Source: Halieaceae bacterium UBA3479
GTDB lineage: Bacteria; Pseudomonadota; Gammaproteobacteria; Pseudomonadales; Halieaceae
Length of the DNA: 29,889 nucleotides
Assembly: GCA_002377985.1 (NCBI GenBank)
Contig: DFQW01000072.1
Location: forward strand, 1 to 29,889
Direction: 5' to 3'
This document shows positions 1-9,504 of this stretch, piece by piece. The position numbers and the translations under genes are program-made. Each line of letters begins with the position of its first letter. Position 1 is the stretch's first letter. The notes under the pieces are model-generated. The model was not told the DNA's origin, searched no databases, and was given only the letters and a program-made list of their open reading frames with translations.

Positions 1-696
1 GATACGGATTTGGCGGTGCTGCAAATTGGACTGCCCGAGCTAACACCGATCCGGATAGCCGATGTCAAGGATGTTGCCGTTGGCGACGTGGTTTTGGCCA
101 TTGGAAACCCCTACGGATTTGGGCACTCTGTGTCACAAGGCGTCATATCCGGCATCGGTCGATTCGGCCTGCAGCTGTCGACCTACGAAGACTACATTCA
201 GACCGATGCCACCATTCATTTAGGGAGCTCGGGCGGAGCGCTCATTGACAGTGCCGGGCAACTGATTGGCATCAATACCCTGATCTATACCGCCGGGAAC
301 GAAGCGGGTAGCGAGACGCCGGGAATCGGCATTAATCTCGCCACACCGAGCGACCTCGCCGCCTCGGTGCTCAATGACATCGTCCAGTATGGCAGCGTCA
401 TTCGCGGATGGTTGGGGGTGAGTGTCGACGTGTTGTTAACCGAGGGGCCATCCGGATCGCCCGTTCAACAACTTATCGTTACCGATCTCGCCGCTGGAGG
501 TCCCGCTGAACGCGCCGGCATCCGACTAAACGACATTATTTCATCACTGGACGGCGAACCCGTGCGAGATGGCCGCGTGGCCATGTTGCAGATCGCCAGA
601 CTGAGGCCCGGACATTTGTTGCGCGTGAGTCTGGACCGCGACGGTCAGCTGGTGCAGCTGGAAGCCGTCGTAGGCACTCGCGCAAAACTCGGGTGA
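1..696 (+). CDS. algW: DegS/AlgW-type periplasmic serine protease, 3' part
   Basis: This is the C-terminal 231 residues of an HtrA-family protease; the gene starts upstream of the window and the frame is open from base 1. The catalytic Asp motif (DTDLAVL) is at the very start. The nucleophile loop GSSGGAL follows, with the Ser codon at 229-231. A single PDZ domain occupies roughly the last 100 residues. One PDZ domain and a position next to hisD point to the DegS/AlgW branch, the inner-membrane-anchored site-1 protease that cuts the anti-sigma factor RseA/MucA in the envelope stress response, rather than DegP, which has two PDZ domains. The loop differs from the usual GNSGG, and two residues (Ile-Asn, 331-336) appear inserted in the conserved GIGFAIP strand. 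The N-terminal anchor and catalytic His are outside the window. The gene is convergent with hisD, one base apart. The family is sure; degS versus algW is only naming. Confidence 0.88.
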   Translation, partial: DTDLAVLQIGLPELTPIRIADVKDVAVGDVVLAIGNPYGFGHSVSQGVISGIGRFGLQLSTYEDYIQTDATIHLGSSGGALIDSAGQLIGINTLIYTAGNEAGSETPGIGINLATPSDLAASVLNDIVQYGSVIRGWLGVSVDVLLTEGPSGSPVQQLIVTDLAAGGPAERAGIRLNDIISSLDGEPVRDGRVAMLQIARLRPGHLLRVSLDRDGQLVQLEAVVGTRAKLG

Positions 697-697
697 A

Positions 698-2011
698 CTA
701 GCTGCCCGGCCTCATTCTTGCGCGGGCACTTAGCCCATGTGCTTGCAGCGACTCAGCATCTGCCAGCGTTGCTGCGACCTCTCCGAGCGCCAGTGCACCT
801 CGAGCAGAAATCTCTATCACGCTACTGCGCCGCTGAAAGTCATACACGCCTAGGGGCGATGCAAAACGCGCTGACCCCGCGGTGGGTAACACGTGATTCG
901 GCCCGGCACAGTAGTCTCCCAGCGCTTCCGAGGACATAGCGCCGAGAAATATGGCCCCCGCGGCAGTGATCCGGTCTAGTAGCGCTCTCGGCTGAGCCAC
1001 TGCCAGCTCCAGATGCTCCGGAGCAAGCCGATTGCTGAGTTCCACTGCCGCATCCAGATCAGGCACCTTGATCAGCGCGCCTCGATTCTTCAGGGACTCG
1101 GCAATCACTTCCTTGCGCGCCATGAGGGGGAGCTGCTCGGCTATCCGAGCAGCAATTTCATCCAGATAAGCCGCATCGGGGGACAGCAACACAGCCTGCG
1201 CAAACTCATCATGTTCAGCCTGGGCGAACATATCCAAAGTTAACCATTTGGGATCGACCGAGCCATCTGCGATGATCAGTATCTCGGAAGGACCGGCGAC
1301 CATATCAATACCCACGCGTCCGAAGACCTGCCGCTTGGCCTCGGCGACATATCGGTTACCGGGTCCGACAATTTTATCGACGCTGCCTAGCGACTCCGTC
1401 CCATAAGCGAGCGCGGCGACGGCCTGCGCACCGCCAATAGTGAATACTTCGGTTACCCCCGCAAGCCCAGCCGCGGCAAGCACCACCGGATTAATCTGGC
1501 CCTTCGGTGCGGGTGCCACCATCACGATATCGGTCACCCCCGCTACTGTGGCCGGTATCGCGTTCATGAGCACTGATGAGGGATAGCTGGCTTGGCCACC
1601 GGGAACATAAATACCGACCCGGTCCAAAGCCGAAATACGCTGCCCGAGGATACTGCCATCGGCGTCTTCAAACTGCCAAGACGTCGCTAGCTGGCGCTCA
1701 TGAAACTCGCGGATTCGCTCAGCTGCAGCGCACAGCGCCTCGCGAACGCGGGGGTCAATAGTTTTCGCTGCCGCATCTAATTCCTCGCAACCCAAGGCAA
1801 GCTGCGCGAAGTCAGTTGCCTGGCGCGAATCGAACTCATTGGTGAAGCGCAGCACCGCCTCATCACCATCGCGCGCTACCGCCGCTATGATATCTGCGAC
1901 TCTACTCACCAAAGTCGGGTCAGCCTCGGCAGGACTGATCGCCAGGCGCGCAAATTCCTCGGCGAACCCGTCATCCACCGTATCCAGTCGCGCGAGATAG
2001 TGACTAGTCAC
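698..2011 (-). CDS. hisD: Histidinol dehydrogenase
   Basis: HisD catalyses the last two steps of histidine synthesis, oxidising L-histidinol to histidine with NAD+ in the cytoplasm. The 437-residue length is normal for the family. Visible motifs are [12 protein letters not shown], the AGPSEIL segment, the zinc-site region [12 protein letters not shown] carrying the Gln and His ligands, APEHLEL, and the C-terminal NHVLPT segment. The start is GTG at 2011, inside the 8-base overlap GTGACTAG with the end of hisG, so translation is probably coupled. It is the last gene of the mlaC-ibaG-murA-hisG-hisD run. In Pseudomonas hisC1 lies between hisD and algW; here it is absent and hisD ends one base from the convergent protease gene. 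Confidence 0.97.
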   Translation of the reverse strand: MTSHYLARLDTVDDGFAEEFARLAISPAEADPTLVSRVADIIAAVARDGDEAVLRFTNEFDSRQATDFAQLALGCEELDAAAKTIDPRVREALCAAAERIREFHERQLATSWQFEDADGSILGQRISALDRVGIYVPGGQASYPSSVLMNAIPATVAGVTDIVMVAPAPKGQINPVVLAAAGLAGVTEVFTIGGAQAVAALAYGTESLGSVDKIVGPGNRYVAEAKRQVFGRVGIDMVAGPSEILIIADGSVDPKWLTLDMFAQAEHDEFAQAVLLSPDAAYLDEIAARIAEQLPLMARKEVIAESLKNRGALIKVPDLDAAVELSNRLAPEHLELAVAQPRALLDRITAAGAIFLGAMSSEALGDYCAGPNHVLPTAGSARFASPLGVYDFQRRSSVIEISARGALALGEVAATLADAESLQAHGLSARARMRPGS

Positions 2012-2669
2012 CCGCGGTTGCTCCCCGCGCTATGAGCACCGAGGACAATCCCTCGATCAGAGCCATCACCGAGCTGTGTCGGGTTCTCATGGCCGCCTTA
2101 TTCACCACCAAACGGGAAGAAATCTGAGCAATTTCCTCAAGCGCTTCCATACCGTTCTCTGCCAACGTTTTCCCGGTATCCACGATATCGACGATCTCGT
2201 CGGCCAGCCCCATCAAAGGCGCCAACTCCATCGAGCCATACAGCTTGATAATGTCAGCATGAACGCCCTTTTTGGCGTAGTGTGCGCGGGCCACATTCAA
2301 AAATTTCGTCGCCACTCTGACACGCCGTAAATGCCCTCTCGGCGCCCGACCTTTTGGAGCGGCAGTCATTAGCCGACAACGCGCAATCCCGAGATCGAGC
2401 GGTTCGTAGATGCCGGCACCGCCAAACTCCAGCAACATGTCTTTCCCCGCGATGCCCACATCGGCTGCGCCATGACGAACATAGGTGGGCACATCTGCGC
2501 CGCGGAGCACCACCAGATGAATCTTCGGGGCACTGGTTCGGATGATCAACTTTCTACTTGAATCCAAAGGTTCAGTGGGCACTATGCCCACTGCCTCCAG
2601 AAGCGGCAGTGTCTCATCAAGAATGCGACCCTTGGTGAGGGCGATAGTCAGATTATGCTCAATATTCAT
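2004..2669 (-). CDS. hisG: ATP phosphoribosyltransferase, short form
   Basis: HisG condenses ATP with PRPP, the first and feedback-controlled step of histidine synthesis. At 221 residues this is the short form (HisG-S), which lacks the C-terminal ACT-like regulatory domain of the roughly 300-residue enteric enzyme. The family normally needs the HisZ subunit for activity and histidine inhibition; hisZ is not in this window. Motifs seen are [13 protein letters not shown] near residues 12-24 and the PRPP-binding loop [10 protein letters not shown] at 161-170. The start is ATG at 2669, 18 bases after the murA stop. It overlaps hisD by 8 bases. Confidence 0.96.
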   Translation of the reverse strand: MNIEHNLTIALTKGRILDETLPLLEAVGIVPTEPLDSSRKLIIRTSAPKIHLVVLRGADVPTYVRHGAADVGIAGKDMLLEFGGAGIYEPLDLGIARCRLMTAAPKGRAPRGHLRRVRVATKFLNVARAHYAKKGVHADIIKLYGSMELAPLMGLADEIVDIVDTGKTLAENGMEALEEIAQISSRLVVNKAAMRTRHSSVMALIEGLSSVLIARGATAGD

Positions 2670-2687
2670 TCGGTTTTTACCGTCAGG

Positions 2688-4186
<1,499 letters not shown>

Positions 4187-4194
<8 letters not shown>

Positions 4195-4882
4195 GCGCCA
4201 TCTCCTCAGCCTGCTCGGCTATTACTGCATTCCACTCATTGATTACCTGATCAAGGTCATCATCAGCCGCCCTGGCGAGCGCCGAAAACTGATTCCGGTA
4301 TATTTCGCCGAGATTAATCGTCTCGATAATAAGGTTCCGCAAACGCCAACTACCATCTTTGTACTGTCCCATTTGGTAACGAATGGTGTAGACGCGGTCT
4401 GCCTCGCCGTAGACCAACTGGGTTACCGAGGCAATGCGTGCACTCTGTGGAGAGGCCTCTACACCCTGGACTTCCATATTGGCCCCACCAAAGGCCAAAA
4501 GTCCCTTCGCATAGCTCTTTATTAGCCCCTCCCTGAGGGTGCCGGCGAATCGATCACGCTGCACCTTCAGTTCAGCCTGTCCTGCGGCATCAAGGGACCG
4601 ACCCCGGCTGTAGTACTCGCCCATGACGGCAGTCGCAAACCCGCGCCAGTCAACCAAATCAGACAAAACCTGATCAATCGCGTCAAAGTAGCGATCCGGA
4701 TCTTCATCAAAATAGGTATTGGCCTCTGCAACCAATTCCATAACACGTTGAGTCACGTCCATAATGACCTCCGCAGGCCCGGCGGAAGGCTTTGACGCCT
4801 CGGGAGGCGCCTGCGCAACGCTGAAAGTGCTTGTGCAGAAGCAGCCAAGCAGCACCGCGATTAAAAGTGTTTTGCGCTTCAC
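4187..4882 (-). CDS. mlaC: Periplasmic phospholipid-binding protein MlaC
   Basis: MlaC is the soluble periplasmic shuttle that carries phospholipid between the outer-membrane MlaA complex and the inner-membrane MlaFEDB transporter. The 231-residue product has a Sec signal peptide (MKRK, hydrophobic stretch, likely cut after AQA at about residue 24). The Tol_Tol_Ttg2 domain follows, shown by TLREGLIKSYAKGLLAF and the C-terminal WRLRNLIIETINLGEIYRN pattern. The start is GTG at 4882, chosen because AGGGAGAA lies just upstream. It is the first gene of its minus-strand run. The mlaF, mlaE and mlaD genes that normally precede it, and mlaB that normally follows, are all missing here: the next gene upstream is divergent yrbG. 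The family is sure; whether a transporter partner exists elsewhere is unknown. Confidence 0.92.
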
Positions 4883-4944
4883 GAATTTCTCCCTACGTTG
4901 ACTTTGAACTCAATCATGGTTTCGTCTATCCAGTATTGTGAAAT

Positions 4945-4958
4945 CAGAGGCACCTCTG
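4945..4958. repeat. Short inverted repeat in mlaC/yrbG intergenic region
   Basis: CAGAGG-CA-CCTCTG is a perfect 6-base inverted repeat with a 2-base centre, about 63 bases upstream of the mlaC start. It lies where an operator could sit, but repeats of this size are expected by chance and no regulator is known for it. Confidence 0.25.
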
Positions 4959-5112
4959 CCATACGCCTGCTGGTTGACTGCTGTAGACTGCTACTCGCGG
5001 AATCAGACTCTCTCATGCGGGGACCCTGCGACAAGGAACAGAGATCTAGACCTCAGCACCTTTTCGAAGGCGAATGATACCCGATCAGCGAGAGGACTAC
5101 CCGCTGGCGATG

Positions 5113-5118
5113 AAGGAG
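5113..5118 (+). promoter_or_regulatory. Ribosome binding site fixing the yrbG start
   Basis: AAGGAG lies 11 bases before the ATG at 5130. The open frame continues 64 codons further upstream, but no other in-frame start there has such a site, and the family N-terminus matches 5130. Confidence 0.75.
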
Positions 5119-5129
5119 TAAATAAAGCG

Positions 5130-6089
5130 ATGGTATTGGGTTACTTGGCGGTTATAGCAGCCGGCTTGGCAAGCCTCATCTGGAGCGCGGACCGTTTTGT
5201 CGATGGTGCTGCGGCTATTGCCCAGCGCGCGGGCCTCACCCCGATGCTGATTGGACTCACGGTCGTTTCAGTGGGAACCTCGGCACCCGAAATCCTCATT
5301 TCCATTATGGCAGCAATGGCGGGGTCTGGAGAGCTCGCCGTGGGCAACGCATTGGGCTCAAACATTGCCAATGTGGGGCTTGTGCTGGGCGTCACGCTGC
5401 TCATCGCTCCCCTGGCGACGCGACGGGGAACCACTTTCATCGATCTGCCGCTACTCATCGCCTCTGTGTTATTTACCGCGTGGTTGATATGGGATCTCGA
5501 ACTATCCCGCAGGGACAGTTTTTATCTTTTGTGCGCGCTCAGCCTTTTCTTCTTGAGAATCGCGCAGCACGTCAAGGATCCCACGGGTGACACCACGACA
5601 CCGGCTGTACCGACGCTTGGCGCGGCACAGGCATGGCTATCATTCGCGGGGGGCCTGATATTGCTGATCGCTTCCTCTCGCATTTTGGTTTGGTCAGCGA
5701 CAGAAATAGCGGTTGCCCTCGGTGTATCTGAATTGATTATCGGACTGACCATCGTGGCGGTGGGGACCAGCCTGCCCGAACTTGCTGCATCGGTGATGAG
5801 CGCAATCAAGGGACACGCCGACATGGCTATCGGCGCAGTGGTTGGCTCTAACATGTTCAATATTTTACTGGTGCTGGCCATCCCGGGCCTCTGGGGCAAT
5901 CTGATTTTGGCTCCAGAGGTGCTCTTCAGGGATCTTGCCACGGTATTTCTCACAACTCTGTTGCTTGCACTCGCTGCGTTATGGGGTTGGAATCGAGCAA
6001 AAGGCGCTGGCGAACTGAGGCGAGGCACTGGATTGGCGCTTCTCGCATGTTACGCCGGCTATTACTTTTGGCTTTTTGACTCACCGTGA
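5130..6089 (+). CDS. yrbG: Calcium/sodium:cation antiporter, YrbG type
   Basis: This is an inner-membrane protein of the Ca2+:cation antiporter (CaCA) family, 319 residues from the chosen start (E. coli YrbG has 325). Two inverted copies of the ion-binding repeat are clear: GTSAPE followed by GNALGSNIANVGLVLG in the first half, and GTSLPE followed by GAVVGSNMFNILLVLA in the second. The acidic residue of each GTSxPE forms the ion site in the family. About ten hydrophobic segments are visible. The ATG at 5130 gives a normal N-terminus (MVLGYLAVIAAGL). The gene heads the plus-strand run into kdsD, four bases before its ATG, as in E. coli, although its link to LPS synthesis is unproven. Confidence 0.92.
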   Translation: MVLGYLAVIAAGLASLIWSADRFVDGAAAIAQRAGLTPMLIGLTVVSVGTSAPEILISIMAAMAGSGELAVGNALGSNIANVGLVLGVTLLIAPLATRRGTTFIDLPLLIASVLFTAWLIWDLELSRRDSFYLLCALSLFFLRIAQHVKDPTGDTTTPAVPTLGAAQAWLSFAGGLILLIASSRILVWSATEIAVALGVSELIIGLTIVAVGTSLPELAASVMSAIKGHADMAIGAVVGSNMFNILLVLAIPGLWGNLILAPEVLFRDLATVFLTTLLLALAALWGWNRAKGAGELRRGTGLALLACYAGYYFWLFDSP

Positions 6090-6092
6090 GCT

Positions 6093-7073
6093 ATGAATTC
6101 TGACTCTGACCATTTACTGATTGACTCCGCAAAACGCACCATTGGTCTTGAGAGCGACGCGGTGTTGGCACTGCGTGATGTTATTGGTCCCGCGTTTGCG
6201 GCAGGGTGTCGACTGCTGATCAACACAACCGGGAGAGTGGTGGTTACCGGCATGGGCAAAAGCGGCCACGTGGCGGGAAAAATAGCAGCTACATTGGCCA
6301 GCACCGGCACGCCCGCTTTTTTTGTTCATCCCGCGGAGGCTTCTCACGGCGACATGGGGATGATCACGCGAAATGACTGCGTCCTCGCGCTCTCACATAG
6401 CGGGAATACTCAAGAAATAATTACGCTGCTCCCTCTGATCAAGCGCTTGGACATTCCGCTCATCAGCATCACGGGAAACGCTGAAAGCGAACTCGCTCGT
6501 GCCTCCACCGTGCATCTTTTGGCCGCAGTGGAGTCCGAAGCCTGTCCACTTAACCTGGCCCCCACGTCCAGTACAACCGCTGCGCTGGTGATGGGCGATG
6601 CCTTGGCGATTGCAGTCCTGGAAGCGCGCGGTTTCACCGCGGAAGAATTTGCCTTTTCGCATCCAGGGGGAGCACTCGGTAAACGACTGTTACTGCGGGT
6701 CAATGACGTAATGGTCAGGGACCACGAGATTCCCAGCGTGCGACCCGGCGCAACACTCATCACCGCATTGGATGAAATTACCCGCAAAGGACTGGGCATG
6801 ACCACCGTCATAGAAGAAGACGGTAAGCTCCTTGGCGTCTTTACCGACGGCGATCTTCGCAGAGCTATTGAAGCTCACAAGGATCTTCACACCACACCAC
6901 TCGAGGCGGTGATGTCTGGAGTGCCCAGCACCATCTCTGGGGATGTGCTGGCAGCAGAGGCGCTGGGGATAATGGAACGCCGGCGTATTAGCTCCCTGAT
7001 TGTCATCGATGATTCGCATTCAGTGCGTGGTGTGGTGACGTTGTTGGCGCTTTTAAAGGCCGGCATATCATGA
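6093..7073 (+). CDS. kdsD: Arabinose-5-phosphate isomerase
   Basis: KdsD converts ribulose 5-phosphate to arabinose 5-phosphate, the first step to Kdo for LPS. The 326-residue protein has an N-terminal SIS domain with GMGKSGH at 53-59, SHSGNT at 101-106 and HPGG starting at His190, then two CBS domains from about residue 205 to the end. This is the full KpsF/GutQ/KdsD architecture. The position between yrbG and kdsC identifies it as KdsD rather than GutQ. Its stop overlaps the kdsC start in ATGA (7070-7073), suggesting coupled translation. Confidence 0.96.
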   Translation: MNSDSDHLLIDSAKRTIGLESDAVLALRDVIGPAFAAGCRLLINTTGRVVVTGMGKSGHVAGKIAATLASTGTPAFFVHPAEASHGDMGMITRNDCVLALSHSGNTQEIITLLPLIKRLDIPLISITGNAESELARASTVHLLAAVESEACPLNLAPTSSTTAALVMGDALAIAVLEARGFTAEEFAFSHPGGALGKRLLLRVNDVMVRDHEIPSVRPGATLITALDEITRKGLGMTTVIEEDGKLLGVFTDGDLRRAIEAHKDLHTTPLEAVMSGVPSTISGDVLAAEALGIMERRRISSLIVIDDSHSVRGVVTLLALLKAGIS

Positions 7074-7597
7074 CCGGGAGAGCGGCGCAGCTGGCCGAAG
7101 CTGTCCGGATGGTTGTGCTTGATGTCGATGGCGTGCTGACAGATGGGTCTATTTTTTATGGCGGAACAAACCAGAGCGAGATAAAAGCCTTCAATACCAA
7201 GGATGGGTTGGGCATCAAGCGACTCATTGATAATGGTATTGAGGTTGCTGTTATCACCGCCCGCTCGTCTGAGGCGGTGAGTCGAAGAATGCAGGAATTA
7301 TCGGTGGGCACCGTACTGCAAGGCCGCGGCAATAAACGGGAAGCGCTGCTTGAAATTCTGGAAGCGAGCACAATCAGCTTGTCTGAGGTCGCCTATATGG
7401 GGGACGATTTGCCGGATCTGGATCCACTGCGCATGGTAGGGCTGGCGACTTGTCCCAGTGATGCCGTGCCGGCTGTTCGCGATATTGCCGACTGGGTGGC
7501 GCCGCTCCCGGGTGGCCGTGGCGCTGTGCGGTCACTAAGCGACTTCATCCTTGGCGCTCAAGGAAAAGGGGCACCCTTTTTAGAGCAAGATCGTTGA
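7070..7597 (+). CDS. kdsC: 3-deoxy-D-manno-octulosonate 8-phosphate phosphatase
   Basis: KdsC removes phosphate from Kdo-8-phosphate to give Kdo. It is a small HAD-superfamily enzyme without a large cap; 175 residues is slightly shorter than the 188 of E. coli. HAD motif I is DVDGVLTDG with Asp18 and Asp20. Motif II is ITARSS near 62-67. Lys89 follows GRGN, and motif IV is GDDLPDL with Asp112/Asp113. It overlaps kdsD by ATGA and lptC by TTGA. Confidence 0.96.
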   Translation: MTGRAAQLAEAVRMVVLDVDGVLTDGSIFYGGTNQSEIKAFNTKDGLGIKRLIDNGIEVAVITARSSEAVSRRMQELSVGTVLQGRGNKREALLEILEASTISLSEVAYMGDDLPDLDPLRMVGLATCPSDAVPAVRDIADWVAPLPGGRGAVRSLSDFILGAQGKGAPFLEQDR

Positions 7598-8133
7598 AAA
7601 CCCTCTCGTTAACTTTGCTAGGGCTGGCGATAGCCACCGCACTTTGGTACCAGTTGGCACAGGATGTATCACTCAACCCGAGCGCCCTCAGCGACAAGGG
7701 AAGGTTGGTGACCAGCTATCTCGGAACGGGAGTCAGAACGCAGTTCACCAGTGACGGAAAGCCCGCTGATGTGCTCGCCATTGGTAAAGCCGAACGCAGG
7801 GAAGGGAGCGATGAGACCGCCCTGAGCGATATCCGGTTTTACTCGGAAACTGCTGACGGAGCACAGTGGCATATTAAGTCAAGCGCAGGCCTGTTCTTTG
7901 AGGAAGCTAATGAACTCTTGTTACTCGATGGTGTCAGAGTTCTTGAAGCCACGCGCAAGGGAACACTTGAAACAGAGTCTATGTGGCTATTCATCGACAA
8001 AAAACGGGCAACGGGCAATCGGGATGTGGTCTTGACCAGCCCGGGCAGCCGCACGTCAGGAACGGGGTTTGAATTGGATCTCGCGCGTGATACCGCAACC
8101 CTCAAGGGCCGGGTGAAAACCGAGTATGAGTAA
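7594..8133 (+). CDS. lptC: LPS export system protein LptC
   Basis: LptC is the bitopic inner-membrane protein that accepts LPS from LptB2FG and hands it to LptA across the periplasm. The 179-residue product has one N-terminal membrane segment (about residues 4-20) and then a periplasmic OstA-like beta-jellyroll domain; sequence identity is low, as is usual for this family. The start is TTG at 7594 in the four-base overlap TTGA with the kdsC stop; no better start fits, since the membrane segment begins immediately. It overlaps lptA by 8 bases (ATGAGTAA). Confidence 0.92.
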   Translation: MKTLSLTLLGLAIATALWYQLAQDVSLNPSALSDKGRLVTSYLGTGVRTQFTSDGKPADVLAIGKAERREGSDETALSDIRFYSETADGAQWHIKSSAGLFFEEANELLLLDGVRVLEATRKGTLETESMWLFIDKKRATGNRDVVLTSPGSRTSGTGFELDLARDTATLKGRVKTEYE

Positions 8134-8659
8134 CCAGACACGAACGGGCATCCTCGGGCTGGCGCTGTTTATTGCCTGGGGCAGTGTTGATGTGGCCGCA
8201 CTGGACTCCGACAGAGATCAACCGATACAAATTGAAGCCGACCTCGCGGTGCGAGACGAGAACGCCGGTGAAACACGGTACGAAGGCAATGTGATCCTGA
8301 CCCAAGGGTCATTGCGCATCACTGCCGATCTGATATCAATAAAGCATGACAGCGCGGCGGCTGACAAAATCGTGGCAACCGGGCACCCCGCCACACTGGT
8401 GCAGCAACCGGCAAGCGATCAAGCGCCGGTTGATGCGTCGGCGCACCGGATCGAGTACATCAGGTCCGAAGATTTAGTGCGTTTGATCGATGAGGCGAGG
8501 ATAGCGCAAGATGGCTCCGTATTGTCTGGTGACCGAATTGAGTACCTCGTGACACAAAGAAAAGTAAAAGCGGCGGGTGCGCAAGAGGCAGGAGGCGAAG
8601 GCCGTGTAGAGGTTGTTATTCCACCGGAGAACCTGCGGCGGACACCCGGCAATGACTAA
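8126..8659 (+). CDS. lptA: Periplasmic LPS transport protein LptA
   Basis: LptA polymerises head to tail to form the periplasmic bridge that carries LPS from LptC to LptD. The 177-residue protein has a signal peptide (hydrophobic stretch about residues 8-21, likely cut near VAA) and an OstA domain, with the family opening [27 protein letters not shown] and a following ADLISI strand. It overlaps lptC by 8 bases upstream and lptB by 8 bases (ATGACTAA) downstream, so all three are probably made from one message by coupled translation. Confidence 0.94.
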   Translation: MSNQTRTGILGLALFIAWGSVDVAALDSDRDQPIQIEADLAVRDENAGETRYEGNVILTQGSLRITADLISIKHDSAAADKIVATGHPATLVQQPASDQAPVDASAHRIEYIRSEDLVRLIDEARIAQDGSVLSGDRIEYLVTQRKVKAAGAQEAGGEGRVEVVIPPENLRRTPGND

Positions 8660-9380
8660 AACCCTCAGCGTCCATCATCTGGCCAAAGCCTACGGGGGTC
8701 GACCCGTTGTAAAAGATGTGTCGTTACAAATCAGCGCCGGGGAGATTGTCGGGTTGTTGGGCCCAAATGGCGCGGGAAAAACGACTTGTTTTTATATGAT
8801 AGTGGGATTGATTGCGGCTGATGCGGGAGATATCTGTCTGGACGGGGCGTCGGTGATGTCGATGCCCATGCACAGGAGAGCGAGAGCTGGCATCGGATAT
8901 CTGCCACAAGAAGCCTCGATATTCCGGCAGCTATCCGTTAGAGACAACCTGCTCGCTATTCTCGAAACCAGACGCGAACTGAGTCGCAAGGATCGCGTGT
9001 CGCTGGCCAACAATCTGTTGGCCGAGTTCAACGTGAGTCACCTCGCCGAATCCTTGGGGCAATCCTTGTCAGGTGGGGAGCGTCGGCGCGTGGAGATCGC
9101 ACGGGCGCTCTCCACTGAACCCACCGTCATGCTGCTTGATGAACCCTTTGCGGGGGTTGACCCCATCTCTATCTCTGAGATTAAAGAGATCATCTCTCAT
9201 CTCAAGGCACGGGGGATCGGCGTTTTAATCACAGACCACAATGTGCGAGATACCCTGGATATTTGTGAACGGGCCTACATTGTTGGCGAAGGTTATGTGA
9301 TTGCGTCGGGCCCACCTGCAGATGTGTTGCGGGACGAAAAAGTAAGACAAACCTATCTCGGGGACCACTTTACGCTTTAA
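8652..9380 (+). CDS. lptB: LPS export ATPase LptB
   Basis: LptB is the ABC ATPase that drives LPS extraction from the inner membrane with LptF and LptG, which are not encoded here. The 242-residue product has Walker [10 protein letters not shown] (37-45), Q-loop Gln86, signature LSGGE (139-143), Walker B VMLLDEP (159-165) and the switch His196. The frame is open further upstream, but the ATG at 8652 gives the family N-terminus and the typical 8-base overlap with lptA. The last gene of the tight kdsD-lptB block is followed by 124 bases before rpoN. Confidence 0.97.
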   Translation: MTKTLSVHHLAKAYGGRPVVKDVSLQISAGEIVGLLGPNGAGKTTCFYMIVGLIAADAGDICLDGASVMSMPMHRRARAGIGYLPQEASIFRQLSVRDNLLAILETRRELSRKDRVSLANNLLAEFNVSHLAESLGQSLSGGERRRVEIARALSTEPTVMLLDEPFAGVDPISISEIKEIISHLKARGIGVLITDHNVRDTLDICERAYIVGEGYVIASGPPADVLRDEKVRQTYLGDHFTL

Positions 9381-9504
9381 CCGTGGCGTTAGTTCCAGCA
9401 CAAGTTATTGCATCTTTAGTCTCGCCAGCAAGTTTCTTGCCAATTTGTTCCAATCTGCACCGACCAGCGCTAGACTGACACCTTCTCGGGTTTAGAACAG
9501 GCAG
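9381..9504 (+). other. Intergenic region lptB-rpoN
   Basis: This is the only sizeable gap in the plus-strand run from yrbG to mgtE. A small inverted repeat GCAAG-TTT-CTTGC lies at 9428-9440, but no T-run follows, so it is not a clear terminator. A possible -10 (TAGACT, 9471-9476) lacks a good -35 at normal spacing. I infer that rpoN may have its own promoter here but cannot place it. Confidence 0.35.

Larger units (their letters stand above)
4883..5129. other. Divergent intergenic region between mlaC and yrbG
   Basis: These 247 bases must hold the promoters for the mlaC operon (minus) and probably the yrbG-kds-lpt operon (plus). The mlaC ribosome site reads AGGGAGAA near 4885-4893 on the minus strand. 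A TTGACT at 4974-4979 (+) resembles a -35 box, but no good -10 lies at 16-18 bases from it, so I do not call a promoter. The plus frame in phase with yrbG stays open back to 4938, but the translated extension resembles nothing I know and lacks a ribosome site. This is where mlaFED sits in E. coli and Pseudomonas; I see no obvious remnant. Confidence 0.5.

Noticed and set aside
4800..4882. Possible lipobox (LLGC, residues 11-14) making MlaC a lipoprotein
   Set aside because: The leader before the Cys would be very short, Leu at -2 is unusual, and a good signal peptidase I site (AQA) follows; MlaC is normally soluble.
4974..5002. TTGACT as a yrbG promoter -35
   Set aside because: No acceptable -10 lies 16-18 bases downstream, where the sequence is GC-rich.
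4938..5129. A 64-residue N-terminal extension of YrbG
   Set aside because: It is unlike any CaCA protein, has no ribosome site, and AAGGAG before the ATG at 5130 gives the normal family start.
5522..6028. A 168-codon minus-strand open frame inside yrbG
   Set aside because: The yrbG frame has both ion-binding repeats across this stretch; the opposite frame has no recognisable feature.
9428..9440. GCAAG-TTT-CTTGC hairpin after lptB as a terminator
   Set aside because: The stem is only five bases and no T-run follows.
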